From contig JAVGWX010000007.1 in assembly GCA_036924085.1 (NCBI GenBank), forward strand, positions 69,011,860-69,075,859: a stretch of 64,000 bases of DNA, written 5' to 3'. The notes under the pieces are model-generated. The model made no database searches. It had not been told where the DNA came from and worked only from the letters and a program-made list of their open reading frames with translations. Origin of the DNA: Ariolimax columbianus (taxonomy: Eukaryota > Mollusca > Gastropoda > Stylommatophora > Arionidae). How positions within the stretch are numbered: the first letter of the stretch is position 1; each line of letters begins with the position of its first letter. The translations under genes were made by a program, and so were the position numbers. Positions 1 to 10,904 of this stretch are shown piece after piece.

Positions 1-160
1 CGCCGTCCGCCTTTAATTCCTAGATTTGGTAACCCACGGCATATAGTGGATGATGTGGCCAGCATCACGCCGTCCGCCTTTAATTCCTAGATTTGGTAAC
101 CCACGGCATATAGTGGATGATGTGGCCAGCATCACGCCGGCCGCCTTTAATTCCTAGATT
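1..160. repeat. 67-bp tandem repeat, about 2.4 copies, cut by window start
   Basis: The motif CGCCGTCCGCCTTTAATTCC recurs at 1, 68 and 135, a period of 67 bp. The third copy has one substitution (CCGGCC) and diverges after about 25 bases. The array probably continues upstream of the window. Copies one and two are almost identical, so the amplification is recent or homogenised. No coding potential is apparent. Confidence 0.9.
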
Positions 161-1059
161 TTTCTGATACCCAATGTCTATACAATCCACTAATTCAGGA
201 AACTTTTTGAAGCGCACTGGTATATCAACCAGTGTTCATGTCTTTATGTCTCTGTATCTGTGTTCATGTCTCTGTGTGTTTGCGTTTGTGTGTCCGTCTC
301 CGTAATTATATTTCTTTATTTATGATTTGTTGTTTCTATATCCTTTGCTAATATTTCTAATTTAAAAAATTCGTTGTTTATAAATCAGTGTATATCAATG
401 TCTCTGTGCATATGACTAACATTCTGTGTCTCTATTTCCGTGTCTATGTTTCTATGTCTATGTGTTCATCGTTATTTCCAATGTGAACATTATCTGTATT
501 ATAATTCTAATGCTAATTATACCAACGAGCGTTATCATTTCTCTGTGTGTTTTGTGCTAATATTTTATTCTTTCTCTAACCATCACTTTATTCTTGTTTC
601 TGGAGACTTGTGTTTAGTGTTTAGGGTGACACAGGCTCTATAATTTTTAAATACTTAACCAACCGGACTTGTATCTATAACAAGAGATTGACTGCCGCCA
701 ATCCATCAGACTTGTAATAATCCCCTTTCACTGCCATTCAAACAGGCAGAAACACAATCTTCGTTGTTCACATCCGGTCAAAGCTGCTCTTCTGGCTATA
801 GAGGACCAATAGTTTATTATTTCCGTAAAACCGCTTTGGGCACGTATTTTTGACTTGGCTATCGACCAGTCTCCCGGGCATTAGAGCAACTTCTCTGTCT
901 ATTTGTACTCGGGTCTCTAGTGAAGCCAGTTCTACTAAGATTCCAATTTCATCCAGCGTTCGGTAGAGTAACATATATAATTACTCCAGAGGTTTACGTG
1001 ATCAAAACATATATCGTGTAGCTCGTCACTTCATCCTGGGAATACTTAAGAGATATCCG
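161..1059. other. unassigned AT-rich DNA with a degenerate TGTCTCTGTG tract
   Basis: Positions about 235-460 are rich in TCTGTGTxT words, a decayed short-period repeat. The rest has short open frames only, with no recognisable domain. Nothing else seen. Confidence 0.5.
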
Positions 1060-1311
1060 AAGTATTCTTCTTCTTCCTCATTTTGTTTTATTGCTGTTGG
1101 GAATGTTTTTTTCCTTCTTATTCTTGTTCTTTCTCTTGCTCCCCATCCTCTTCCCCTGCTCCTCTTCTTCTTCTCTTTTTTGTTCTTACTGTTGTTAGTG
1201 TTTTTTTTCTTCTTGTTCTTCTTTTCCTCTTTTTTTCTGCCTCTTCTTTTAGTTCTTATTCTGCTCTTTCTTCTTCTTGTTTTTCTTCTTCTTCTTCTTC
1301 TTCTTCTTCTT

Positions 1312-1342
<31 letters not shown>

Positions 1343-1645
1343 TTCTACCTCTTCTTTCTCTTATTGTTGTTGCTAGTATTACTTTTTTTCTCATTCTTCT
1401 TCTTTTCTATTTTCCTCTTTTTTTTCTCGTCTTCTAATTCTTCTTGTTCATTTTCTTTTCTCTTTCTTCTTCTTAACTTCTCTCTCCTCTTATACCTCTT
1501 CTTTCTTTGTTTTATTCTGCCCCTTCTTCTTTTATTTCCTCTTCTTCTTTCCATTCCCCTTTCTTCCTATTCTTCTGCCACTTTCTATTTTTATTCGTCT
1601 AATTCTCCTTTCTTTCCTCATTTGTTTTCTTCTGTGCACGCATTA
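1060..1645. repeat. CTT/TTC polypyrimidine tract with a pure (TTC)n core
   Basis: Nearly pure C/T on the plus strand for about 580 bases. A perfect TTC run of about 20 units lies around 1278-1341, flanked by interrupted copies. Open frames here encode only Ser/Phe/Leu runs (plus) or Arg/Lys/Glu runs (minus) and are repeat artefacts. A purine/pyrimidine mirror tract of this kind can form triplex DNA, which is general knowledge and not shown here. Confidence 0.92.
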
Positions 1646-1774
1646 ATATAGCTAAAGTAAGAAGCAGTCACTTGAATATTATTGCTGTCTCCATAATGTA
1701 TGTCTATGATAGGCACTACTGACCGCCATGTGTTCCGTTTTACCTCCTCTTATGATGGACACTTCTGGTGAGGG

Positions 1775-2255
1775 TCTGGCAATCTTACTACTTGACTTGA
1801 GATGACCATCTTACTACTTGACTTGAGATGACCATCTTACCGCTTGATTTGAGATTACCATTTTACCGCCTGATTTGAGATGACCATCTTACCGCTTGAT
1901 TTGAGATGACCATCTTACCGCTTGACTTGAGATAACCATCTTACTACTTGACTCGACCTTCTTAACGCTTGACTTGACCTGACTCTTTTACCGCTTGACT
2001 TGACCTGGCCCCTTTACCGCTTGACTTGACCTGACCCTCTTACCGATTTACATGACCTGACCCTTTTTCCGATTGACCTTACCTCACTCTTTTACCGCTT
2101 GTCTTGACCTGGCCCTCTTATCGATTTACTTGACCTGACCCTCTTACCGCTTGACGTGTGACCTGGCCCTCTTACCGCTTGACTTGACCTGACCCTCTTA
2201 CCGCTTGACTTGACTTGACCCTCTTACCGCTTAGTGGGACTTGGTACTGTTACCA
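1775..2255. repeat. 26-bp minisatellite, diverged (older) sector
   Basis: About 18 monomers with the core TTACCGCTTGACTTGACCTG and 26-bp spacing. Early copies read TTGAGATGACCATC and later ones TTGACCTGACCCTC, so monomer type drifts along the array. It aligns over its full unit with the adjoining array at 2256-3632, so the two are one satellite with diverged sectors. Confidence 0.88.
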
Positions 2256-3632
2256 TCTTCTGGTATCTGGTAACCTTACAGCCTGACAAGAGATGCCCCT
2301 CCTACAGCCTAGTTGGATCTAGCCCTTCTATTGTCTAGTAGGACATAGCCCTCCCGCCGCCTGGTGGGACCTAGCTCTCCTACTGTCTAGTGGGACCTAG
2401 CCCTCCTACCGTATAGTGGGACCTAACCCTCCTACCGTATAGTGGTACCTAACCATCCTACCGCCTAGTAGGACCAAGTCCTCCTACCGCCTAGTGGGCT
2501 AGTGGGACCTAGCCCTCCTATCGCCTAGTGGGACCAAGTCCTCCTACCGCCTAGTGGGCTAGTGGGACCTAGCCCTCCTATCGCCTAGTGGGCTAGTGGG
2601 ACCAAGTCCTCCTACCGCCTAGTGGGCTAGTGGGACCTAGCCCTCCTATCGCCTAGTGGGCTAGTGGGACCAAGTCCTCCTACCGCCTAGTGGGCTAGTG
2701 GGACCTAGCCCTCCTACCGCCTAGTGGGCTAGTGCGACCAAGTCCTCCTACCGCCTAGTGGGCTAGTGGGACCTAGCCCTCCAACCGTCTAGTGGTACCT
2801 AGCCCTCCTATCGCCTAGTGGGACCTAGCCCTCCTATCGCCTAGTGGGACCTAGCCCTCCTATCGCCTAGTGGGACCTAGCCCTCCTACCGCCTAGTGGG
2901 ATCTAGCTCTCCTACCGATTAGTGGGACCTAGCCCTTCTACCGCCTAGTAGGACCTAGCCCTCCTACCATGTGGTGGGACCTAGCCCTCCTGCCGCCTAG
3001 TGGGACCTAGTCCTCCTACCACCTAGTGGGACCTAGCCATCCTACCACCTAGTGGGACCTAGCCCTCCTACCGCCTAGTGGGACCTAACCCTCCTACCAT
3101 GTGGTTCGACCTAGCCCTCCTACCGCCTGGTGGGACCCAACCCTCCTACCATGTGGTGGGACCTAGCCCTCCTACCGCCTGGTGGGACCTAGCCCTCCTA
3201 CCGCCTGGTGGGACCTAGCCCTCCTACCATGTGGTGGGACCTAGCCCTCCTACCGCCTAGTGGGAGCTAGCCTTCCTACCACCTAGTGGGACCTAGCCCT
3301 CCTACCACAAGGTGGGACCTAGCCCTCCTACCACCTAGTGGGAACTAGCCCTCCTACTACCTAGTGGGACCTAGCCCTCCTACCACCTGGTGGGACCTAG
3401 CCCTCCTACCACCTAGTGGGACCTAGCCCTCCTACCGTGTGGTGGGACCTAGCCCTCCTACCACCTAGTGGGACCTAGCCCTCCTACCACCTGGTGGGAC
3501 CTAGCCCTCCTACCACCTGGTGGGACCTAGCCCTCCTACCGCCTAGTGGGACCTAGTCCTCCTACCACCTAGTGGGACCTAGTCCTCCTACCATCTGGTG
3601 GGACCTAGCACTCCTCCCGCCTGTTTTCAAGA
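2256..3632. repeat. 26-bp minisatellite, main homogenised sector
   Basis: Roughly 50 monomers with the core CTAGTGGGACCTAGCCCTCC followed by TACCGC. Spacing is 26 bp except in a sub-block with 34-bp monomers. Variant monomers (ACCATGTGGTGGG, TACCACCTAGTGGG) alternate towards the distal end. No frame encodes a recognisable protein. The unit aligns with the array immediately upstream. Confidence 0.93.
2533..2780. repeat. 68-bp higher-order dimer inside the 26-bp satellite
   Basis: Here each monomer carries an extra 8 bp (CTAGTGGG duplicated), giving 34-bp units. Two types alternate, ACCAAGTCCTCCTACCG and ACCTAGCCCTCCTATCG. The ACCAAG form recurs at 2533, 2601, 2669 and 2737, exactly 68 bp apart. 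Confidence 0.88.
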
Positions 3633-3649
3633 CGTAGCTATCGTAAAGA

Positions 3650-4080
3650 ACATCTCCTGGATTTCTAATCACCTGTTGGATATATAAGAAGGTTCTAGAA
3701 ACATCTCCTGGATTTCTAATCACACGGGTTTGTAAGAAGGCTCTAGAACCATTTCCTGGATTTCTAATCACATAGGTTTGTAAGAAGGCTCTAGAACCAT
3801 TTGCTGGATTTCTAATCACATAGGTTTGTAAGAAGGCTCTAGAACCATTTCCTGGATTTCTAATCACATAGGTTTGTAAATATGCTCTAGAAACATCTCC
3901 TGGATTTATAATAACACGTTAATTTTGTAAGAAGGCGCTAGAAACACCTTGTTGATTGTTATTCTCCTGTTGTGTTTGTAAGAAGTTTGTATTTCTAGAA
4001 ATACTTAATCGAGCACTATTGTTCTGTTGTCTTTGTAAGAAAACTTTAGAAATACCTCGTCGAAAGGTTATCGTCTCGTT
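3650..4080. repeat. 48-bp tandem repeat, decaying downstream
   Basis: The motif GTTTGTAAGAAGGCTCTAGA recurs at about 3728, 3776, 3824 and 3872 (period 48) and in degraded form to about 4080. Because 48 is a multiple of three, a 101-codon minus frame (3562-3867) reads as a 16-residue repeat. I regard that frame as an array artefact. Confidence 0.88.
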
Positions 4081-4727
4081 TCATTGTTCATCAATTCTTT
4101 CTTCGTGCAAAAAATTGACAAACTCATTATCTAGTTCAACAAATAATATAAACCGTCTGGATTGGGCAGTTGCATGCCGTCTTCACAGCATATAATTTGT
4201 CTACAATTAGTGTTTTAATCTTAAATATGTATGCCACCTGAAAAAAGAAATATTTCGTGTTAAGCTCAAAGCTAGAACAACTTCAGCCAATCCAATTGTA
4301 TACGACCTCTTTTCAAGTCTACACGGATGTAAGTGAGTACCTTAAGAAGTCAGAAGAACACTTAAGAGACGCCACTGGAGCTACGGAATTTGTGCTTTGT
4401 TGTTGACACTTTCAGCAATAAAACGTACTGAGCATATATGATACATTTTTCATGTTTTTCTACCATCATGTACACACTTTGAAACACCATTGTCAGCCAC
4501 CTATAAGATCTTAGTCATTAGGCCTCTGACTGAACAGCACGGGCAACAAATGTCAAGAGATCCTCTTCCTAGTTGTATATTGATCTTCCAGATTTTACCA
4601 TGATTTCCGCTTGCTACTCCTACTTACAACTGCACGTCCCAGACACGCCCAGTTGTTAACTTCTTTCTATTGTGGCAAATCGTATGTTCTATATCATGCT
4701 ATTTCTACCAAGCTTCCGAAGAGAGTT
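4081..4727. other. unassigned intergenic DNA
   Basis: No domain-bearing frame and no array. Positions about 4372-4425 (CTGGAGCTACGGAATTTGTG) resemble 45738-45785 and may belong to a dispersed repeat. Confidence 0.45.
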
Positions 4728-4805
4728 TCGTTGAGCGGTTAGAATTATGATCTTGTAGTCGGGAGATACGGTTCGAAACCTGACAATGGATATGTTTAAT
4801 GTCTC
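4728..4805 (+). mobile_element. tRNA-like SINE head (fragment)
   Basis: GTTGAGCGGTTAGAATTATG resembles a pol III A box region, and ACGGTTCGAAACCTGA about 30 bases later contains a good B box (GGTTCGAAACC). Spacing is tRNA-like. No complete cloverleaf or anticodon arm can be drawn with confidence, so it is called a tRNA-derived SINE head or tRNA pseudogene rather than a tRNA gene. Confidence 0.5.
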
Positions 4806-5691
4806 TCAGGAATACAAAAACCAAAGCGGCTTTATTCATTGGCCCTAGAATTCCCTAGCGGACTAAAGCAAATATGAAAAAAAGTCGTCATGTTATCTTC
4901 TAAAATGGTTACTTGAAATTAGACGCGTAATTCTTTCTATTTTTCAACGATCATTCTGTTGAGATAACTGTGTATTGCTAAGTGTTCGTTATATTTTATA
5001 TAGATTCTTTAAATGTCACCAGCAACTAGCTGTTTTGTTTTGAGTGTAAAACAACTTCATAAAAAACTGAATTGAAGTAAACACATTTACAATAAGAAAG
5101 AATTCGATGCCAAAACATCAAAAACGCTGTCTCACTTTAGATTCTGTATCAGCAATAAGGACCATTAGAAACAATTAAAACGAGAAATTAGACCGCCAGT
5201 AACAAGCACTCGCTTATATTGAACAGGTGAAAACTACACTTGCTCCTTGCAAACTCCAGGATATAAAGAAATGAGAAGAAACACAGACGGGAAGGACGGA
5301 ACCAACTAAAATGCAACATTTCAAGAATTGATCCTAACAAGCATGAAACAGGATCAGAGATAAATCTATATCCTGATATAGGAGAGACTTATCGACCTTT
5401 TTGGTAAGTTTGGTAAGTATGGATGATAAAGTTTTAAAAAAAATCAATCCTTACCGACAACTCTAGACTATGACACCATCTGTCCAAAATCTTCAAAATC
5501 GAATATGTCCATATTAGGAGGACATACAAACAGTTAAATATGTTCTCTTAATATGTCGATTCCACGACATGAATACAGTGATGACAACCCAGCCGAGAGA
5601 TAAAGTGTAGGACGGTGAGAAAAGCTTGAGGCAAACGATAAAATGTATGGGTAACATAACAGAACAAAAGCTTGATACGACGTTTCTGTCT

Positions 5692-5695
<4 letters not shown>
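4806..5695. other. unassigned AT-rich DNA
   Basis: No recognisable domain, array or transposon end seen. Confidence 0.45.

Positions 5696-5768
<73 letters not shown>
5696..5768. repeat. (TA)n microsatellite
   Basis: Perfect alternating AT for 73 bases. Self-complementary, so it could extrude a hairpin or cruciform. Alternating Tyr-Ile frames across it on both strands are artefacts. Confidence 0.97.
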
Positions 5769-5770
<2 letters not shown>

Positions 5771-6300
5771 ACCAGACCCACAGTACCGCTGCACGCTTAC
5801 AACGCACAAGAACTGCATACTGGGCACGAGTAAACAGATGGATAAACGGCAGATCATTAAAACCATCAAGAACAGGAAACTACAGCAGACGACGCAAAAC
5901 ATTTGGTTCCCCCATACCGCTTCCCCACCCCCCCCCCCCACCCCCAGCAAAAATGTATATATACTCGTGATTTTCATGTTCTGTTCTGTTAAGAATCAAC
6001 GTCATTACATTCTGAGCTCACCCATAGGTGCTCAGTCTCTCACAGCAAATGACGAAGGTTGCAGAAATGTATGGTTCTTATAACTCGCTGGTTGTACATA
6101 CTCTTCCTCCATCCTCTCAGGCGCTTTTTTGTTGAACCCGCGTATGATTTCACAATCTTGCAATGTCTGCATTTCTAGTTCATCGACTGCAGTGTCTTCA
6201 TGCAGACGTAGATCGTTGATAGACTTCCAAACGTCACATGTAACCATTGTCAATGTCCCCACTGTAGGGCCCCGGATGTCAGGGGTATTTCAGCAAACCA
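5769..6300. other. unassigned, with a C-run at about 5926-5945
   Basis: A near-pure C tract (about 12 Cs in a row, plus interrupted ones) follows TTCCCC. The only open frame of note is the minus-strand one at 6032-6262, described separately. Confidence 0.45.
6032..6262 (-). CDS. unidentified 76-codon open frame
   Basis: This frame is not repeat-derived and has an ordinary amino-acid mix, with an acidic stretch (RLHEDTAVDELEMQTLQDCE) in the middle. I do not recognise the family. The length, and composition unlike the neighbouring low-complexity DNA, suggest it could be a remnant of a transposase or an exon. It could equally be chance. No splice or promoter evidence was identified. Confidence 0.12.
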   Translation of the reverse strand: MGTLTMVTCDVWKSINDLRLHEDTAVDELEMQTLQDCEIIRGFNKKAPERMEEEYVQPASYKNHTFLQPSSFAVRD

Positions 6301-6672
6301 GAGTATAGTGTGTGTGTGCGTGTGTGTGTATGTATATATATATTATATGTACATGCATGTATGTGTGTGTGTTTGTTTACGTGTGTGTGTGCGTGTGCGT
6401 TTGCCCGTGTGTATGCATATGTGCGTTTGCGTGCGTGTGTGTACGTGCGTGTGTGTGCGGGTGTGTGTGCATGTGTGAATGAGTATGTGCGCGCGTGTGT
6501 ATATGTGTGTATGTGTGCGTATGTTTGTGTGTACGTGCATGTGTGTATGTGCGTGCGCGTATGTATGTGCATACGTACTTGCATGTATGCGTGTGTGCAT
6601 TCGTGTGTGTGCGTGCGTGCTTGTATGTGTGTTTGTCAGGCGTGGGAGTGTGTTTATGTGCATGTGTTTGTG
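6301..6672. repeat. degenerate (TG)n alternating purine-pyrimidine tract
   Basis: About 370 bases of TGTGTG with frequent TGCG, TACG and TGCATG interruptions. Strand-wide Met/Cys/Val (plus) and His/Thr (minus) frames result from the dinucleotide. Such tracts are classic candidates for Z-DNA, a general property and not demonstrated here. Confidence 0.92.
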
Positions 6673-7119
6673 TTTAATGTAAAGGGAATAATTCTTCGAA
6701 TCAGTACATAACTGAACGAAAGAGTGTAAATGCGTGCTTATGTGTGGTACTAAGTTTGTGTATCGTTGTAAATGAGAGGGTGTGTCGGCTCACGTGTCTG
6801 TTTGCGTGTGCGTGGCAATGAGTAACACTTGCAACAAAGTGAATCGGATTGGGGTAGTTGACTCGAATGATCTGTTATTATTGAGAAGACGAATTGATGG
6901 TAGCAGAGTCAGCGAAACAGAGAGTGACGGATTGAAACAGCGTGCAGGACAGGGTAAAAACCAACAGTGAAGGAGTGAGTGTGGCATGGAATAAAGTAAT
7001 GGATCACTATCGAAAGTAAAGGAATGTAAGATAAAATTAGATTGAGTATGTACAACCTAATTGCGGGGGATATCTGAACATGAGAAAGTGAAGATATAAA
7101 TACAATTGATGAGAAATAG
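6673..7119. other. unassigned DNA between TG and GA arrays
   Basis: No domain-bearing frame. The frame at 6782-6970 has no recognisable motif. Confidence 0.4.
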
Positions 7120-8735
7120 TGAAAAGGAAAGAGAGAGAGAGAGAGAGAGAGAGAAGAGAGAGAGACAAGAGAGATAGAGAGAGAGAGAAGAGAGAGAGAG
7201 AGACAAGAGAGAGAGAGAGAAGAGAGAGAGAAGAGAGAGAGAAGAGAGAGAGAGAAAAGAGAGAGAGAGAAGGAAAGAGAGAGAGAGAGAGAGAAAAGAA
7301 AGAGAGAGAGAGAGACAAGAGAGAGAGAGAGAAGGAAAGAGAGAGAGAGGGAGAAGAGAGAGAGAGATAAGAGAGAGAGAGAAGAGAGAAAGAGACAAGA
7401 GAAAGAGAGGGAGACAAGAGAGAGAGAGAGAAGAGAGAAAGAGGCAAGAGAAAGAGAGAGAGACAAGAGAGAGAGACAAGAGAGAGAGAGAGACAAGAGA
7501 GAGAGACAAGAGAGAGAGAGAGACAAGAGAAAGAGAGAGAGACAAGAGAGAGAGAGAGAAAGGGACATGAGAGAGAGAGAGAGAAGAGAGAGAGACGAGA
7601 GAGAGAGAGAGAGGAGAGAGAGAGACAAGAGAGAGAGAGAGAAAGAGAGAGAAAAGAGAGAGAGACAAAAGAGAGAGAGAGAGAAAGAGAGAGAGAAGAG
7701 AGAGAGAGAGAGAGAAGAGAGAGAAAGAGAAGAGAAAGAGAGAGAGACAAGAGAGAGAGACAAGAGAGAGAGACAAGAGAGAGAGACAAGAGAGAGAGAC
7801 AAGAGAGAGAGAGAAGAGAGAGATAGAGAAGAGAGAGATAGCGAAGAGAGAGAGACAAGAGAGAGACAAGACAGAGAGACAAGAGAGAGAGAGACAAGAG
7901 AGAGAGACAAGACAGAGAGACAAGAGAGAGAGACGAGAGAGAGACAAGAGAGAGAGACTAGAGAGAGAGACAAGAGAGAGAGACAAGAGAGAGACAAGAG
8001 AGAGACAAGAGAGAGACAAGAGAGAGACAAGAGAGAGAGACGAGAGAGAGACAAGAGAGAGACAAGAGAGAGAGACAAGAGAGAGAGACGAGAGAGAGAC
8101 AAGAGAGAGACAAGAGAGAGAGACAAGAGAGAGAGACAAGAGAGAGACAAGAGAGAGAGACAAGAGAGAGACAAGAGAGAGAGACAAGAGAGAGACAAGA
8201 GAGAGAGACGAGAGAGAGAAAAGAGAGAGAGACAAGAGAGAGAGACAAGAGAGAGAGACAAGAGAGAGACAAGAGAGAGACAAGAGAGAGACAAGAGAGA
8301 GACAAGAGAGAGAGACGAGAGAGAGACAAGAGAGAGACAAGAGAGAGAGACAAGAGAGAGAGACGAGAGAGAGACAAGAGAGAGACAAGAGAGAGAGACA
8401 AGAGAGAGAGACAAGAGAGAGACAAGAGAGAGACAAGAGAGAGACAAGAGAGAGAGACAAGAGAGAGAGACAAGAGAGAGACAAGAGAGAGAGACAAGAG
8501 AGAGAGACAAGAGAGAGAGACAAGAGAGAGACAAGAGAGAGACAAGAGAGAGACAAGAGAGAGACAAGAGAGAGAGACGAGAGAGAGACAAGAGAGAGAC
8601 AAGAGAGAGAGACAAGAGAGAGAGACGAGAGAGAGACAAGAGAGAGACAAGAGAGAGAGACAAGAGAGAGAGACAAGAGAGAGAGACAAGAGAGAGAGAC
8701 AAGAGAGAGAGACAAGAGAGAGAGAGAGAGCGATC
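7120..8735. repeat. 1.6-kb GA-rich array with GACAAGAGAGA-type units
   Basis: The plus strand is almost all G and A, with C only in GAC. The first third (7120-7740) is mostly irregular (GA)n. From about 7740 units are mainly 11 bp (GACAAGAGAGA) or 13 bp (GACAAGAGAGAGA), with GACGAG variants 48 bp apart at 8041/8089, 8316/8364 and 8578/8626. The long frames on both strands (Arg-Glu-Arg-Asp or Ser-Leu-Ser runs, up to 597 codons) lack any complex segment and are artefacts. Confidence 0.95.
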
Positions 8736-8889
8736 AACACTGTTGGTAGTTAAGATAATGAAGAAACTGATAGAACATATATGTGGAAGAGCAAAGCAAG
8801 TGTGTGAACATCATTTTTCATGTGACAGTAATGACACGACTTCAATCTACGAGGAAACGGGTGCAAATGTATGTATGTGATTGGGTGTG
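8736..8889. other. short unique stretch flanking the GA array
   Basis: About 150 bases of ordinary complexity between GA-type repeats. Nothing recognised. Confidence 0.4.
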
Positions 8890-9173
8890 TGTGGGTATAT
8901 GAGAGAGATAGAGAGAGAGAGAGATAGAGAGAGAGAGAGATAGAAAGACACAGAAACAGGAGAGAGATAGAAAGACACAGAAACAGGAGAGAGATAGAAA
9001 GACACAGAAACAGAGTCAGACCAACAAAGTATATATATACCAAAATAACGAACAATAAGTAGATAGTATGTAAATGAACCGCACAGAAAGTGTATACATT
9101 CGGTAAACAGAAGAAATCAGAGACACAAATAAAAAAGAGAAGTAAGAAAACAGAGTATCTAACGGAGAGAGAC

Positions 9174-9204
<31 letters not shown>

Positions 9205-9215
9205 GAGATAAAGGG
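8890..9215. repeat. GAGAGATAGAAAGACACAG repeats and (GA)n
   Basis: GAGAGATAGAAAGACACAGA followed by AACAG recurs about three times between 8930 and 9015 (period about 25-26). A second (GA)n patch lies at about 9160-9210. Intervening DNA is A-rich and unassigned. Confidence 0.8.
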
Positions 9216-9414
9216 AGGTTTTGACAATGTGACTGAGAATAATGGAATAAACATTGGTTAGTAACTATATGAGTGAGTTTGCAAGTCAATGAGTCCTGGC
9301 AAGGGTCAGCAAACGAGCTCGTGTAGGATTCATCAGACGACTCATGGACTCGTGTTAAGTACAGTAAACGTAATAACTGGCACCATTAGCCGAAACTACA
9401 ACGTGTGTGAATGT

Positions 9415-10150
9415 GTGGGGAGGCAGGTATGTCTAGGTGGAGGAAGGTATGTCTGGGTGGAGGAAGGTATGTCTAGGTGGAGGAAGGTATGTCTGAGTGG
9501 AGGAAGATATTCTGAGTGGAGGAAGGTATGTCTAGATGGAGGAAGATATTTTAGGTGGCAGTAGGTATTTCTAGGCTGGAGAAAGGTATGTCTAGATGGA
9601 GATAAGTATTTCTATATGGAAGTATGTCTAGATGGGATAGATATGTCTAGATGGAGGTATTTATATCTAGATAGAAGTAGGTATGTCTAGGTGGAGGTAG
9701 ATATGTCAAAATGGAGGTAGGTATGTCTAGATGGAAGTAAGTATGTCTAGATGGGGCATATTGTCTAGATGGAGGTAAGTATATCTAGATGGAGGTAGGT
9801 ATATCTAGATAGAAGTAGGTATGTCTAGATGGAGGTAGATATGTCAAGAGGGAGGTAGGTATGTCTAGATGAAAGTAGGTATAACTAGAAAGAAGTACTT
9901 ATGTCTAGTTCGGGGTAGGTATGTCTAGATAGAAGTACGCATGTTCAGATTGGGGTAGGTATGTCTAGATAGAGGTAGGTATGTCTAGATGAAGGTATGT
10001 ATGTCTAGGTGGAGCTACGTATGTCTAAATAGACGTACGTATGTCTAGATGGAGGTAGGTATGTCTAGATGGAGATAGGTATTTCTAGATAGAGGACGGT
10101 ATGTCTTGATAGAGGCAGGTATGTCTACATAGAGGTAGGTATATTAGATG
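9415..10150. repeat. 20-bp minisatellite
   Basis: About 36 monomers of the type GGTATGTCTAGATGGAGGTA, period close to 20 with indels of 1-3 bases. Proximal copies carry GGTGGAGGAAGG and distal ones AGATAGAGGTAGG, so variants are spatially sorted. Confidence 0.92.
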
Positions 10151-10604
10151 TAGCAGCAAGCAGACAAAATATCAGCCGAATGAAGATGGTGTTGTTGTTA
10201 TCTGTTTATGTGAGAGCTGATAATGATGGATGTCTGTGAAATGTCTTTCTTTCCTGTAATCGGTTGGTCTGTTAAACCTTAATTCAGCAAGCCTGCCCGT
10301 CAGCCAGTTAATATGCACGTTTAGTCAGTGCCTCTGTACTTTATTCTTTCGCTCCATCGATTTGTCTGTCTTTATTCATCTATTTTCGATCCATGAGTTC
10401 AGTATCGATTTGTCTGTCTATATATTAGCATCACGCGATTGGTACTCTGGTAGGAGCTAGTGGACTTACTGTTACCTCGAATATGTCGTGAAATGCGGTT
10501 AAAGAAGGTTGTTCATGGGGCTAGCAACATCGTTATATAAAAATAATTATATGCACTACAGAAACCATCCCTGCGAACCTCACCTAAGTCTTTTGATAAA
10601 TATC
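10151..10604. other. unassigned DNA
   Basis: Contains a short pyrimidine-rich segment with repeated GTCTGTC and ATCGATTTGTCTGTC words (about 10360-10425). No gene or element recognised. Confidence 0.4.
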
Positions 10605-10846
10605 TTATGCAATTGAATGAATGAGCGGCAAACGGCTAGGCCCCTTGCTTTTTACAGCTGAAAATCTGGGTTAGAAGTAGTTATCTAAACCTCTACGTCT
10701 ACCTAGCTTTAAATGTCTGATTGGCTTACTGTTATCGAAGGAAGGTCAGCAATGAAGAGAACTGCTTTACCCTTCTTATAAAAAGGTGAGATATAAAACA
10801 ATAATCTCTAACACTTCATCCCCGACGGCAGTGGTTGATATGGGAC
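10605..10846 (+). mobile_element. tRNA-headed SINE, degraded copy
   Basis: The 3' end CTAACACTTCATCCCCGACG GCAGTGG is shared with the SINE at 18905-19150. A central TACAGCTG...GGCTTACTGTTATCGAAGGA segment corresponds to the family body. The tRNA-like head near 10620-10690 is eroded and its B box is poor. Confidence 0.6.
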
Positions 10847-10904
10847 TTTTACCTTCATATAGGGAGGCCAGCTGCGGTAGTGGCCGTACGTGGCGTATGT
10901 AACA

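Noticed and set aside
1060..1645. Serine- or arginine-rich protein genes over CTT tracts (also 20715-21520)
   Set aside because: Compositional artefacts of triplet repeats.
3562..3867. 101-codon minus frame with a 16-residue repeat
   Set aside because: It reads entirely through the 48-bp and 26-bp arrays; period divisible by three explains the open frame.
4728..4800. Functional tRNA gene
   Set aside because: A/B-box-like motifs are present but a full cloverleaf with anticodon stem and acceptor stem could not be drawn; called SINE head or tRNA pseudogene.
6909..8880. Very long open frames over the GA array (597, 552 and 437 codons)
   Set aside because: They consist only of Ser/Leu/Val/Cys or Arg/Glu/Asp/Lys/Thr runs dictated by the repeat and overlap in opposite strands and frames; no complex domain.
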